From IMG/VR virus record IMGVR_UViG_3300036398_003678, positions 57,242-121,241 of that record: 64,000 nucleotides of DNA; one strand, 5' to 3'. The stretch is from a virus. The translations under genes and the position numbers were made by a program. Shown piece after piece: positions 1 through 9,580 of the stretch; position 1 is the stretch's first letter, and each line of letters begins with the position of its first letter. Under the pieces are notes generated by a model. That model had not been told where the DNA came from. It saw only the letters and a program-made list of their open reading frames with translations, and did not search any database.

Positions 1-1313
1 GGGTTTACATAAGTCTGTGTTCTCTCTCTGCTGTTGACTATAGAGCAGGCCCTTGTGTAAAGAGTTGGCTTAATATCATCAAGCCATCCGTCTAGGGCAT
101 TTTGGTATTTGAATGCCTTTATATTTCCCGTTGTTGCGGGCGGAGTAGCTGACGAAGGAGAACTAGTTGATCCTCCTGAGCTCGTTAGTGGACCATTAGC
201 GGTTTCCTTAGCGAAGTCTAATCCTATTAAACCACTATTATCAGGAGCTAAGCCAGTACGTAATATCCCAGTGGTTTCTGTTTCTAGACCCCTAACTGTA
301 CCCTGAACCCTAACGGTAGTCGTATAATTATCACTAGTAGACGACTCTATCGAAAAATCTTCTATATATCGCACCCCACTATTAAAAGCTAGCCAATTAT
401 CATTAACCTCATAAGAACCTTCTGTGAGACTAAAATTAATAGATCTAACATGGTTGAAGAGAGATATCGAAGAACCAAAAGGTAATGTAGTAGACCCGCC
501 ACCAGCGCCTCCGCCAGCAATATAGGCCCCGCTACCTTGAAAAGGCCAGGCCAGTCTTTGTTCCACCCACTTTTTAGCATTCAAATAGGCCTTACTCATC
601 TCACCTGCTTTACCAGCAGGACAAGAAGTATTATTGTTACCAGGAGTGCTGCTTGAAGAATTACCAGACGATTGTAGGCCAGCAGCGGACACCCTATGCG
701 AAACTCTATACTGGGGCATATTAGTAAATTTAAAATTACTACCGCCTAAAGAGCCTATCCTAGTATTTTCGGATCCTTCTGGCTTCTTTTGTACTCCGGA
801 ATCCCAGGTCATATAGATATAATCCTCTATAGGCTCTATAGACCAACTATCAGAAGTGTTCGATACCGGTGGCTCTCCGCTAATAGCAGATTCTACTATT
901 TCTAAGCCTATAGAATAATCTGCTGTAAATACCCAATTGTCGCTTGATTTATCTGCCTTAAAATTTGAAACTCTAACCCCTGAAAACTCAGCTAGGTTCG
1001 TACCATTGCACTGGACCTCCAAAACCCCTTGCTCGCATTTAGTAAAAAGATCTTTAAGATCATTTATGGCTTTATAAACAGCCGATATACCAGACTGAGA
1101 CCCTGTGGTTTTAACGATTTTCCCATCGAGATTGATAGAAGTAATCATGCTAGTTGGCACACCAGCATTGTCCCTATTAATAGTTCTATCTATAGACATA
1201 AAAGGCGTTGGTCCCACTATACTGTGTAGTCCCGAGCCGTTATATAGTATAGCAACAGAAGATTTAGTCGATGTTCCTGGTGGATTGGGCGGAGGAGGGA
1301 AGAATGGCGGCAT
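1..1313 (-). CDS. Putative baseplate/tail-tip protein, 3'-truncated by the window edge
   Basis: An uninterrupted reading frame runs from an ATG at 1313 to the window edge (437 codons seen, no stop), so the C-terminus is missing. AGGAT lies a few bases upstream of the ATG. The product opens with a Pro-rich stretch (MPPFFPPPPNPPG), followed by a mixed beta-like region with motifs such as FSGVRVSNFKADKS and NWVFTADYSIGLE. Ser/Gly-rich linkers occur around residues 210-235 and 270-285, and a Ser/Thr/Pro-rich linker near residue 390. There is no Ig-like module or long Thr-Pro linker, unlike the upstream neighbours. As the last gene of the tail block after the tape measure, a baseplate or hub role is inferred from position only; I do not recognise the family with certainty. 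Confidence 0.6.
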   Translation of the reverse strand, partial: MPPFFPPPPNPPGTSTKSSVAILYNGSGLHSIVGPTPFMSIDRTINRDNAGVPTSMITSINLDGKIVKTTGSQSGISAVYKAINDLKDLFTKCEQGVLEVQCNGTNLAEFSGVRVSNFKADKSSDNWVFTADYSIGLEIVESAISGEPPVSNTSDSWSIEPIEDYIYMTWDSGVQKKPEGSENTRIGSLGGSNFKFTNMPQYRVSHRVSAAGLQSSGNSSSSTPGNNNTSCPAGKAGEMSKAYLNAKKWVEQRLAWPFQGSGAYIAGGGAGGGSTTLPFGSSISLFNHVRSINFSLTEGSYEVNDNWLAFNSGVRYIEDFSIESSTSDNYTTTVRVQGTVRGLETETTGILRTGLAPDNSGLIGLDFAKETANGPLTSSGGSTSSPSSATPPATTGNIKAFKYQNALDGWLDDIKPTLYTRACSIVNSRERTQTYVN

Positions 1314-1415
1314 ATTATTATCCTGTTATATTATTTGCAATATTACAAATTATATATAATTAAAGATACTCCTGTAGTATCATATTCTTTTTTTATTAAT
1401 CATTATATGATATAG
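1314..1415 (-). promoter_or_regulatory. Intergenic region with three consecutive dyad symmetries
   Basis: This 102-base gap is the longest gene-free stretch in the window. It holds three inverted repeats. Positions 1365-1381 form a 6-bp stem with a 5-base loop, followed on the minus strand by a T/A-rich run. Positions 1348-1361 are a perfect 14-bp AT palindrome (AATTATATATAATT). Positions 1333-1350 are an 18-bp palindrome with one mismatched pair. The first could be a weak terminator for the upstream Ig-like gene; the others could be operator-like or simply AT-rich chance. No confident -35/-10 pair was seen. Confidence 0.3.
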
Positions 1416-2060
1416 TTAAGACAAAGCAATAGACTCTTGTACTATACCAACAGTGTCCAAAATAATATTTCTAGGCAATACAACAATACCATCTCCATCT
1501 ATAGAAAGCATAAAAGTAATAGGGTTTGTGGATGACGGAATTAAAGCATTATCAAATTCCACAAATATCTTACGACTATTTGTATCTATAAATAAATTAT
1601 ATTTATTACTGCCGATAGTGGTATTTCCATACTTAACATCTAATAATCCGATATCGAGTCTTGACATATCTAAATTATTAGCATTATTAATTTGTAAAAT
1701 ATATGCAGCATTTTTAAGAGGTCTGATGTTATTATCATCGCATACAAATTGACTAAAAAACTCTAACTCCTGAGTTCTTTGTGAGGCTACAAAGGATATG
1801 GAATTGGGAAATATTCTAGATTTTGCTGGACCCATGCTAACGATTTTAGCTGTATATTTTTTCCCAGGATGAAGATGCTCGCACTTCAATATGATGCTGT
1901 CCGGGCAGCAGCATTCTGTTCCAGTCAATGATGTTTTACTACCATTATCAAATGATATTCTGGGTGGCTTGATACACGGCTTATTAGTAGCCGTTGGAGT
2001 AATTGTTGGAGTTGGAGTGGGTTGAGAAATAAGTTCTGACCCAGGTTCGGTAGTTGACAT
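1416..2060 (-). CDS. Ig-like distal-tail protein with short N-terminal Thr-Pro linker
   Basis: The product is 214 residues. I start it at the ATG at 2060 (MSTTEPGS), with AGGAA about 12 bases upstream, rather than at an upstream GTG. A short Thr/Pro linker (about residues 14-25) precedes one copy of the cysteine-bracketed Ig-like module shared by the neighbouring genes: a CCC cluster, a PGKKY turn and alternating hydrophobic strands. The C-terminal about 90 residues are beta-rich and unassigned. No enzymatic motif is visible. It is probably a surface-exposed tail-tip component; that role is inferred from the family context. Confidence 0.6.
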   Translation of the reverse strand: MSTTEPGSELISQPTPTPTITPTATNKPCIKPPRISFDNGSKTSLTGTECCCPDSIILKCEHLHPGKKYTAKIVSMGPAKSRIFPNSISFVASQRTQELEFFSQFVCDDNNIRPLKNAAYILQINNANNLDMSRLDIGLLDVKYGNTTIGSNKYNLFIDTNSRKIFVEFDNALIPSSTNPITFMLSIDGDGIVVLPRNIILDTVGIVQESIALS

Positions 2061-2193
2061 AAAAACTAAGTTCCTATGGATTCGTGTAAGGTATCTAATA
2101 AGATAATACACCTATTATAGATATTTATTTTTAAGCGTAAATCGGCTATTTATAGCTAAACTTAAAGAGCGCGATTTTTATTATACAGAATAA

Positions 2194-3285
2194 TTACGGA
2201 CAATTGTAGGAGCACTGTATAGAAATAAAGTCCACAAGATGCTCATTCGATTCTGGATCTTCTATAACGCACTTTACTATAGCTTTTGTTTGTCCCGCCA
2301 TATCTACTAAACACGCTATCTTACCATTACCGTCTCCAAATCCAGAAATTCCACTAGCTGGCGATACACTGATATCCGATGGCCAACTCTCAAAACCAAA
2401 ATTATAGGATCTCCCAGGCTCTGCTCCGGAAATATTCACCGCTAATGGCACACCTACTGCACAGCAGTTGCCCCCAACAGACAGCTTGGGACCTCCAACA
2501 AAAACTGGTTTTGGTTTTTTAACTGCGCATTTTGGAGGTATGCATTGATTGCATTTTACCATAATAGTATCCGACATAACCGGACAGCCCAGATTATCTG
2601 GACCTGTTACCCTTAATTCTAATATAGAATATATATTTTTTTGACTAAAATCTTTATCTGGATAGATATCCAACTTATAAGGAAAATAGCCAGAGTAATT
2701 ACCAGTAGTTGGAGCAAAATTAAATATATTAGTTATAGAATCTCCAGAAGTCGATGGAATAAATGTTCCAGATAACGGAGTGATTGTGCTGGGCCAATTG
2801 GAGGCTAATGAACTATAAGAGTATGAATATTGTCTACCGGGGATTAACCCACTTGTATTAGCTGATATATCCGCATAGATATTTCCAGAACCAGATAAAG
2901 AAACAGAATTATTAGGGAACGAAACGGTTGGACAGCATGGAGATAATGTGGCACATTTTTCTGGTGGCAAAGGATTAGAAATGGTGCCGCCGATAGCTGG
3001 AATAACATATGGAAAAGATGCGGAATTTTTAGAAATAAAATAGTACTCTTGTCCGCTTTTAAGCTCGGTTAAACTACTACTGGAACCAGGAGATCCGTCT
3101 ATATTTTTAAAAAAAACTGGAATTATACCATTCTCTTCTTGACTACCATATATTGTATATATGTTGCTAATAAAATTATTATATTGTAATAATAAACTAG
3201 GTTCTAATCCAGCGGGAGCTGATAATAGTGGCAAAGGTTCACTACCTAAATATCTTTCTATTATAAACTCATTAGTAATCAACAT
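2194..3285 (-). CDS. Distal-tail protein with two Ig-like modules
   Basis: The product is 363 residues, with AGAGG upstream of the ATG at 3285. The N-terminal about 110 residues are unassigned. They are followed by two copies of the block's Ig-like module. The first starts at CCPTVSF and contains PGRQYSYSYSS and PLSGTF; the second starts at KPVFVGGPKL and contains NCCAVGV, PGRSYNF and SPASG. Each ends in a Cys-x-x-Cys or Ile-x-Cys strand (VKCNQC, ISIQCSYNC). The paired cysteines at module start and end could form disulfides or bind a metal. The role is inferred to be a tail-tip or fiber scaffold. Confidence 0.6.
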   Translation of the reverse strand: MLITNEFIIERYLGSEPLPLLSAPAGLEPSLLLQYNNFISNIYTIYGSQEENGIIPVFFKNIDGSPGSSSSLTELKSGQEYYFISKNSASFPYVIPAIGGTISNPLPPEKCATLSPCCPTVSFPNNSVSLSGSGNIYADISANTSGLIPGRQYSYSYSSLASNWPSTITPLSGTFIPSTSGDSITNIFNFAPTTGNYSGYFPYKLDIYPDKDFSQKNIYSILELRVTGPDNLGCPVMSDTIMVKCNQCIPPKCAVKKPKPVFVGGPKLSVGGNCCAVGVPLAVNISGAEPGRSYNFGFESWPSDISVSPASGISGFGDGNGKIACLVDMAGQTKAIVKCVIEDPESNEHLVDFISIQCSYNCP

Positions 3286-3331
3286 GTTTTGCCTCTTATT
3301 ATTACTCTTTGTATCTATGCGATATATTTAG

Positions 3332-3859
3332 TTATACACCGGTATTAGTTAAAATAATTTGACCTATATTTATTGTGCCAATATATTGTGAACCATTTAG
3401 TGTTAATTTAATACTTTTACCAAAGTACGGCCCGATAAAAGATAAATCTCCAACTTTATTTCCTCCAACAAAGAGGCTAGCAGAAGATGGTATTGGCGCA
3501 GGCTGGCCGGGCTGAGGAAGTAAAGCAGAAGGTAAAACGGGTACCAATACGGATATATTAGATGATGAATTAGCAGGGATAACTCTAATAATTAGTAGAT
3601 TGTTGTATCTATATGTCCAATTATTTGCAAGATTGAGCACTATCTCTGGATCCACTTGCATAGAGGGAGTTACTGTTGGAGTGGGGTTAGGCGTCATATT
3701 AGGAGTAAGAGTAGGGGTCGGGGTTGGAGATCTCGACACAGAAGGCGTAGGTCCAGGAGTGGCAGGGTTTTCTAGGCACTCTACCATCATTAAATCCTCA
3801 GATGTATAGTTACCATCTGTTAAAATAGCTTTAAGTAACATGTAATTTTTTTGAGACAT
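3332..3859 (-). CDS. Small tail protein with central Thr-Pro mucin-like linker
   Basis: The product is 175 residues. Its start ATG at 3859 is preceded by AGGAAA. A short N-terminal region (MSQKNYMLLKAILTDGNYTS) resembles a capping strand. About 35 residues of Thr/Pro/Ser linker follow (positions about 3660-3765), then a C-terminal beta domain of about 105 residues with no recognised homologue. It has the architecture of its neighbours (domain, Thr-Pro linker, domain) but lacks their cysteine-bracketed Ig module. Function unknown; probably virion-associated. Confidence 0.55.
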   Translation of the reverse strand: MSQKNYMLLKAILTDGNYTSEDLMMVECLENPATPGPTPSVSRSPTPTPTLTPNMTPNPTPTVTPSMQVDPEIVLNLANNWTYRYNNLLIIRVIPANSSSNISVLVPVLPSALLPQPGQPAPIPSSASLFVGGNKVGDLSFIGPYFGKSIKLTLNGSQYIGTINIGQIILTNTGV

Positions 3860-3879
3860 ATTAAATTTCCTATATTATC

Positions 3880-6018
3880 TTAGTTAGATGACACCCCAAG
3901 AGGCAGTGGTGTTTGTGTCATTGTTGGTGTTGGAGTCGGGGTAGATGTACTAGTACTAGTAGGAGTGGGGGTAGAGGTTCTGGTTATCGTGGGCGTAATA
4001 CTACTAGTGACTGTTATTGTCGGTGTTGGAGTAGGAGTTACGGTATTATCTGTGCAATCCATGGTTCCGCATTCGCACTTGGTAGTACCGGAAGTATAAT
4101 TTGTATAACTTATGGATCCTATGCTATTAGTATTTGCGATTGCATTTTCTCTTGTTAGATAAAAAGAGAATGTGCTAGAATTAGTTAGATTTCCATATTT
4201 TTTAGCAAATCGAACGATATTTATAGATCTTTGTCCTGGATTACTTTTTATTATATTAACCCCACTACCATCTCCAGCTAAGAAAGGGGTTTTCTTAATA
4301 TATAGACCAGTCTCGTCTATCTCTTCTAAATAATTAGTTAAGACTGTGGACGGAAATGGTAAAGATAGTGTGGTGCATACATCTGTTGATTTAATGCCTA
4401 AATTCCACACAGATAATCTGTTAATAGGCATATCTACTAAACCATTATCATAAGTTACTGGATTTTCTTGTGTCCATATACCAATATCTGTGTCCATAGA
4501 CCATAGCGGAATAGTATTTGATTGTATTTGACTATTGAGCTCTAGTGTTACGGTAGCTGACTTAGACATAGTATAAGCGACATTACCGAATTGATCCGTG
4601 GCTTCTATAGAGAAAAGGGCATAAGTATAAAATACCGCATTATCTGATACCAAGTTATAATTATTATCTAAATAATTAGACACATTGAATCCGCCAGGAA
4701 ATATTTTTAAAGCCTTTTCATCAGATACTCCGAAGTGAATAGCTCTAAAAGTTATATCTCCGTTCAAAACCGTACCAGTTTTTGATCTCAACACAGTTCC
4801 ACTTGGTACGATAATATCACATGTTTCCGGTTTTAGTTGTGTGGGCTCGCAAGTTAGTACGACTGAATTAGTAATTTCTCCAATATTGTTAGTGGTAGTC
4901 GTAACTGTTGCGTGTGACACAGATGTGGGCATACCGCTATTGTTTAATAGGTTTATTTCGATGGTTCTATTGGATTTGTCTGCTAATACAAGATTTTGTC
5001 CAGTATGCATGAAGCCCGGTTTAATAACTTTTAGGTAAAAAGTAATATTATGATTATGACTTAGGATAGGTGAATTATCTAATAGATTAATACCAACAGA
5101 AGATTTGTTGATTTTTTGAATATTCAATAAACGATTTTGTTGCAATACTCCGTTGTATCTGACATTAGATATTGTTAATGCCGCATCCGAAAGATCTATA
5201 TCGTTACTATTTTGTATATCTTTGAATGATATAGTAAATACTCTAGAGCTTGATAAAGCATTATCTACAGTCTCTGTATCTAAATTGATATCTATTGATT
5301 CTGGCAAAACTCCACAAGTATTACCACAGCTAAATACATATAGAGGCGTTCTTTTAGACACGTTGGTGGATAAATCTGTTAAATTAAAACTAATATAAAA
5401 CACAGGAGACGTATTGGCTGAAATTATGGATACTAATGTGTTAAAATTTTGCTCAGTTTCACTACTAGCGAATAGTTCACCCGAAGCGTTTGAAAAATGA
5501 ACACCAGTACTAGGCGCAGAACTAAAAGAATATCTGTATTTGCGGCCAGGTACTAAATTTTCTGCAACCGCTACAAGATTGATTGGGAGATCACAGTTTG
5601 GTAGCAGCTTATCTCCCGACTTATTGATATCGTCTAATATTAATTTAACACTAAAATCTGACCTATATTTGTCATGACATTTTGTGCATCGTACCAAAGT
5701 GGTATTATGAGCTAACGCTTGTCCAGAATCGTTTTTTAGATAAGCTTTAATAATAGCTGTTTTTACACCTATTAAAAGCACGGAGGGTTCGCGCCTAATA
5801 CTTTGTGACGAGGCGCTAAAGAATCTATTATCGTCTTCTGGAAAACGTATCTCTCCTATGACATTATCAAAATATTGTACAGCAACAACCTCATAGCTTA
5901 GCGTATAGTATTGATTAGTAGCCAGCTCTGTGCATATAATAGGGAGAGTATATGTTTCCAAACAGCTCTCTAGATCACAAAAGTTCCATATATCTTGTTG
6001 AAATTGAAGTGTAGCCAT
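3880..6018 (-). CDS. Multi-domain tail protein with Ig-like modules and C-terminal Thr-Pro tail
   Basis: The product is 712 residues; AAGGAA lies upstream of the ATG at 6018. The first about 125 residues form a beta domain ending in VRCTKC. An Ig-like module follows (residues about 125-240; motifs PGRKYRYSFSS, NASGEL, FSCGNTC), then several further beta segments. The protein ends in about 55 residues dominated by Thr/Pro/Ser after a Cys-rich stretch (CECGTMDC). Here the Thr-Pro region is terminal rather than a linker, so it may dangle free or join another subunit. No catalytic motif was seen. A tail-tip surface protein is inferred. Confidence 0.6.
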   Translation of the reverse strand: MATLQFQQDIWNFCDLESCLETYTLPIICTELATNQYYTLSYEVVAVQYFDNVIGEIRFPEDDNRFFSASSQSIRREPSVLLIGVKTAIIKAYLKNDSGQALAHNTTLVRCTKCHDKYRSDFSVKLILDDINKSGDKLLPNCDLPINLVAVAENLVPGRKYRYSFSSAPSTGVHFSNASGELFASSETEQNFNTLVSIISANTSPVFYISFNLTDLSTNVSKRTPLYVFSCGNTCGVLPESIDINLDTETVDNALSSSRVFTISFKDIQNSNDIDLSDAALTISNVRYNGVLQQNRLLNIQKINKSSVGINLLDNSPILSHNHNITFYLKVIKPGFMHTGQNLVLADKSNRTIEINLLNNSGMPTSVSHATVTTTTNNIGEITNSVVLTCEPTQLKPETCDIIVPSGTVLRSKTGTVLNGDITFRAIHFGVSDEKALKIFPGGFNVSNYLDNNYNLVSDNAVFYTYALFSIEATDQFGNVAYTMSKSATVTLELNSQIQSNTIPLWSMDTDIGIWTQENPVTYDNGLVDMPINRLSVWNLGIKSTDVCTTLSLPFPSTVLTNYLEEIDETGLYIKKTPFLAGDGSGVNIIKSNPGQRSINIVRFAKKYGNLTNSSTFSFYLTRENAIANTNSIGSISYTNYTSGTTKCECGTMDCTDNTVTPTPTPTITVTSSITPTITRTSTPTPTSTSTSTPTPTPTMTQTPLPLGVSSN

Positions 6019-6031
6019 TATTAATCATTCC

Positions 6032-9000
6032 TTAATTACACGATGGTATGTTTAAGACCAAAGCATTGTTATATAAAATATCTAGAGAGTCTGTTTTTAA
6101 GATTTGTATTTGACAAATCTGATTATTAAAATTAGCGGCATTTGCTAACGATATATTAATAGATCCAGATAATGTCTGAGCCGGAATCGTTAAAGCAGAA
6201 GCAGATACTGTGGTGATTGGCGAGGTTCCTTGTACAATAATTCTTGCTATATATTCTTGAGCGACAGAAGAGGCCTTATTAGTTAACCAATTCAGTGTAA
6301 TTCTCGGAGCACCCCCTGAACAGCCATACTCGGTGGATGAGACGGTTACAGAAGCGGGGATAGACGACTGGGTTGGTGTTGGTGTTGGGAATATTTCACA
6401 GGGATTATCCTCAAACATGGGAGGTTCTATGTTTTCTATATCGTAATTACATAGATAATCAAAATCTGATTCTATATAACCATTATTACCGAATGTAGTA
6501 TCAGCAACAGTAAATTCTCCAGACGTGTCTTTGGATCTTCTAGCGACTCTGAAAGAATAGTTATAGTCGTTACCCCCAAAGCCAACTATATACAGCTTAT
6601 TATTATAGACTACTAGCGCAGAAATGGTCTCAGACTGTATATTTTGAGCACTAAGCCTATTCTTTCTCTGGTTTCCGAATAGATCGGTCTCTGTACCGCC
6701 CAAAAGTACAGGAGTCGTATTACCAGATGATAAATTGTATTTGGCTATAACGAATCTATAAGATTTACGGGCGTATGATGCTGTGACATCCGATATATCT
6801 TGTAGGACTTCTCTCTGCATTGGTTCTGGATCTAAACTATAAGGTATTTGATTACGACTAATAGTATCAGCAACGGTTCTAAGTGTAACGGGTCCCTTTC
6901 TCGGAATTGGGCTATTGAATTCCGTGTCTGAGATAGTATATTCGTTGTAAGCTATATTATAACCAACATACCATGATTGACCATCTTCTACAAACATTGA
7001 CGCATCATATTCTGGTAAAACCGTTACTGCTCCGCTATACGGCTGTGGTATCGCAAGTTTCCAAGATCCGTCTTTACCATTTTGATATTTGTATTTGCAT
7101 ACTCCAACCATATTACTATCAGCATATGTTATTGCTAAGTATATGCCTTCATTATTTATGAGACATGTTTTGAGCATCGGCTCTGTTTTTATCAAGGGGT
7201 CGACAATCAGATCAGAGGGTTGGATCTTAAGAGTACCATTATTATAGAAACTAGTATCAACAGAACCATTCAGATTTATGCGGGACACGACAACAACCGA
7301 AGATCCTGTTTCGTTTTTATTTTGTGCAACAACTAATAATTTTTGATCTATTACAGCAGCCCTTTTAATCTGATACTGAGTAGAAACCGATCCGGCGTCT
7401 ATGTTCACAATGCCTCCGGTACCAAACGAAGTATTGATTCGACCAGCACCAGAAATACTAGCTGCGCTATATGTATATTTTTTATTAACTATATCATAAG
7501 TTTCTAAGAACAATATAATATTATTATTTACTATTAAAGCGTCCCCTATTCCTACTATTTTTGTGTCTTCGATAGCAGATATCTCTAAAAAGCCTCTGTT
7601 TCCAAAGGTCGTGTCTATAGAACCTGTTGAAGCAAAATGTCTTGATATCACAGCGCTACCACTGGTATAGCTAACAACCAGAAACTTACCGCCTTGAGGT
7701 AGAATTTTCTTAGCGTTCACACTAACTTGAGCGCCGATATCGTTTTTAAAGGAATGGGTTGTGGACCCGGATACTCCGAACGAAATATCTAAACCGTTAT
7801 TTTTAATCTTAGATAAAGATATTTTACTTGCTACATTGGTATACGGAACACCAACACAGATCGACGATCCCGCTAATAATAAGGTATTAGCAACTATAGC
7901 TGCATCAATTGGCTTATCTATAGAAATTGGACTAGTAAGATCCGTATCTGTTACATCGCTACAGGCTACAGCAAACTTCTTCTCTTTTCTGGCATCAGAA
8001 TCAACAAAATTATTAAATCTATATGAACAGCCAGTGTCGCTAGTGGGCGTAGTGGTAGGTGCTGGGGTTGACGATGGACAAGGTGGACATGGTTTTACTG
8101 TAGAGGTGGGAGTAGGTGTTGGTACCGGAGCACAAGAGAACGAAATCTTCCATTCTGTGCTTTCGTCACACGCAGACTCCAAGATACAAACAATATATCT
8201 CGATCCCCTATTAGGTATTTTAATAGTGTCATATGTACCATAGGTATGATTTTTGCGATCTATACCCGCACAAAATAAATACTCATTATTATCGTCTTTA
8301 TCTACAGTACCAATATATCCACTATTGTATAATTCTGTACCATCAAGATCATAGAGAGACAGCTTTTCTGGGGATCCATAAAAACTATATGTTAAATTAA
8401 TCTCATAATTGTTCGTAGATAGTAAATCCACAACGAATTTATTACCGCTTAATTTTTTCTTAGTAATTATAGATGGACACAGGAATCTAGGTAAAGAACC
8501 CAAGTCTCCTACCCCTGGAATAGATAGGGCTTCTCTGGTGGGCGTGGGTGTTACAGAGGGTCCGTCTATCACCGGTATGGTGCCAGAGATTGTGAAATTA
8601 GGACAATGACAATCTGTGGAATCGCATGTAAGATTAATAGCGTATGTTCTAAGCAGCGTATTGTCTGTTAGATAAACACTATATATTAAAGGATAATTTG
8701 TTAAGCCACATACTTTATTAGATAATTGACTCTGATAGATCAAATAATTCTTACAGGTGGCGAATCCTGATGAAGAGCTATTGATAGTGCCAAAATTAGG
8801 AACCCCTTCTAGCCCAGCCGGTAAATTTAAAGCATATTTATATGTAGTATTTGGTAATAGTCCACTGATAGTGGTATATATAACTAGATCATCCGAGCCG
8901 CAAGATTCAGAGTCATTACCGAGCCTAATGCTGATTTTGGGCAAGCCTCTGGTTGGCGATGGAGTAAGTGTTGGGGTTATACTGGGTGTTACAGAAGGAG

Positions 9001-9565
9001 TAACACTAATAGTGGGCGTAACAGACGCTGTAGGAGTAGGAGTAGGGGTGTTTGATGATGTTACAGTAATTGTTGGCGTGACTGATGCTGTAACACTTGT
9101 GGTAGGGGTTGGTGTGGGTGTATTAGGAACCTGTGTACCAGTTGGAGTATTTGTTGGGGTCTTAGTGGGTGTTTGCGTTGGAGTCTTGGTTACGGTTGAG
9201 GTTGGAGTTGGAGAAGGCTTAGCTGGTGGTAGTCCTCCACAATCTATACCCAATATATCTTCTGATAGGGTCTTAATAACACCATTATCGTTAATAGTTA
9301 CGCGGGCTTTGATAACAAAGCTTTCGGAACCTTCTAAATATACTATATTGTCTATAGATTCTGATGATGCGGAGGCTATTATCTCGGTTGACGCACTAGC
9401 GAACGAGGCTGAGCCGGGACCTATGGAGCTATATTCTACTGTGTATGTATCATAAGGAATTAGATTCTCAAGCAAAATAGGTATAGAGAGTCCTACAGAG
9501 CAACAGCTCGGAGTATCAGCTTTAAGTACTATTTTATTACCGAAACTAATTTTAACGCTACTCAT
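6032..9565 (-). CDS. Tail protein: Ig-like modules, Thr-Pro linkers and a delta-60-type beta-propeller
   Basis: The product is 1177 residues. Domains in order: an Ig-like module (about 1-108; [15 protein letters not shown]), a long Thr-Pro linker (about 113-208), a second Ig-like module (about 210-325; [10 protein letters not shown]), a short linker, a beta domain with Cys pairs (about 345-475), another linker rich in Pro/Cys, then a region of about 550 residues. Within that region are delta-60-type repeats: [48 protein letters not shown] and [13 protein letters not shown]. Such repeats are known to form beta-propeller-like blades in secreted proteins. A last Thr-Pro linker leads to a C-terminal beta domain. 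The protein looks like a long string of beads, most likely a side fiber or tail-tip appendage; a binding role for the propeller is inferred. Confidence 0.7.
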   Translation of the reverse strand: MSSVKISFGNKIVLKADTPSCCSVGLSIPILLENLIPYDTYTVEYSSIGPGSASFASASTEIIASASSESIDNIVYLEGSESFVIKARVTINDNGVIKTLSEDILGIDCGGLPPAKPSPTPTSTVTKTPTQTPTKTPTNTPTGTQVPNTPTPTPTTSVTASVTPTITVTSSNTPTPTPTASVTPTISVTPSVTPSITPTLTPSPTRGLPKISIRLGNDSESCGSDDLVIYTTISGLLPNTTYKYALNLPAGLEGVPNFGTINSSSSGFATCKNYLIYQSQLSNKVCGLTNYPLIYSVYLTDNTLLRTYAINLTCDSTDCHCPNFTISGTIPVIDGPSVTPTPTREALSIPGVGDLGSLPRFLCPSIITKKKLSGNKFVVDLLSTNNYEINLTYSFYGSPEKLSLYDLDGTELYNSGYIGTVDKDDNNEYLFCAGIDRKNHTYGTYDTIKIPNRGSRYIVCILESACDESTEWKISFSCAPVPTPTPTSTVKPCPPCPSSTPAPTTTPTSDTGCSYRFNNFVDSDARKEKKFAVACSDVTDTDLTSPISIDKPIDAAIVANTLLLAGSSICVGVPYTNVASKISLSKIKNNGLDISFGVSGSTTHSFKNDIGAQVSVNAKKILPQGGKFLVVSYTSGSAVISRHFASTGSIDTTFGNRGFLEISAIEDTKIVGIGDALIVNNNIILFLETYDIVNKKYTYSAASISGAGRINTSFGTGGIVNIDAGSVSTQYQIKRAAVIDQKLLVVAQNKNETGSSVVVVSRINLNGSVDTSFYNNGTLKIQPSDLIVDPLIKTEPMLKTCLINNEGIYLAITYADSNMVGVCKYKYQNGKDGSWKLAIPQPYSGAVTVLPEYDASMFVEDGQSWYVGYNIAYNEYTISDTEFNSPIPRKGPVTLRTVADTISRNQIPYSLDPEPMQREVLQDISDVTASYARKSYRFVIAKYNLSSGNTTPVLLGGTETDLFGNQRKNRLSAQNIQSETISALVVYNNKLYIVGFGGNDYNYSFRVARRSKDTSGEFTVADTTFGNNGYIESDFDYLCNYDIENIEPPMFEDNPCEIFPTPTPTQSSIPASVTVSSTEYGCSGGAPRITLNWLTNKASSVAQEYIARIIVQGTSPITTVSASALTIPAQTLSGSINISLANAANFNNQICQIQILKTDSLDILYNNALVLNIPSCN
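8936..9230 (-). repeat. Long Thr-Pro linker repeat tract
   Basis: This degenerate short-period repeat encodes (Thr-Pro)n/(Ser/Val-Thr-Pro)n between the first two Ig-like modules of the enclosing gene. On the plus strand it reads as GGNGTNGGNGT-type repeats. That makes the non-coding strand G-rich and creates long spurious antisense open frames rich in Gly-Val. Confidence 0.85.
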
Positions 9566-9580
9566 TACGAAACCTTCTTC

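Noticed and set aside
2147-2154. TATAAATA on the minus strand, matching the T4 late promoter consensus
   Set aside because: It lies inside a small AT palindrome and no convincing second copy was found in other gaps, so it may be chance.
8757-9455. Long plus-strand open frame rich in Gly-Val
   Set aside because: It is the antisense of the Thr-Pro linker and Ig modules; repeated GTNGGN reads as Gly-Val. It has no family resemblance and no plus-strand gene neighbours.
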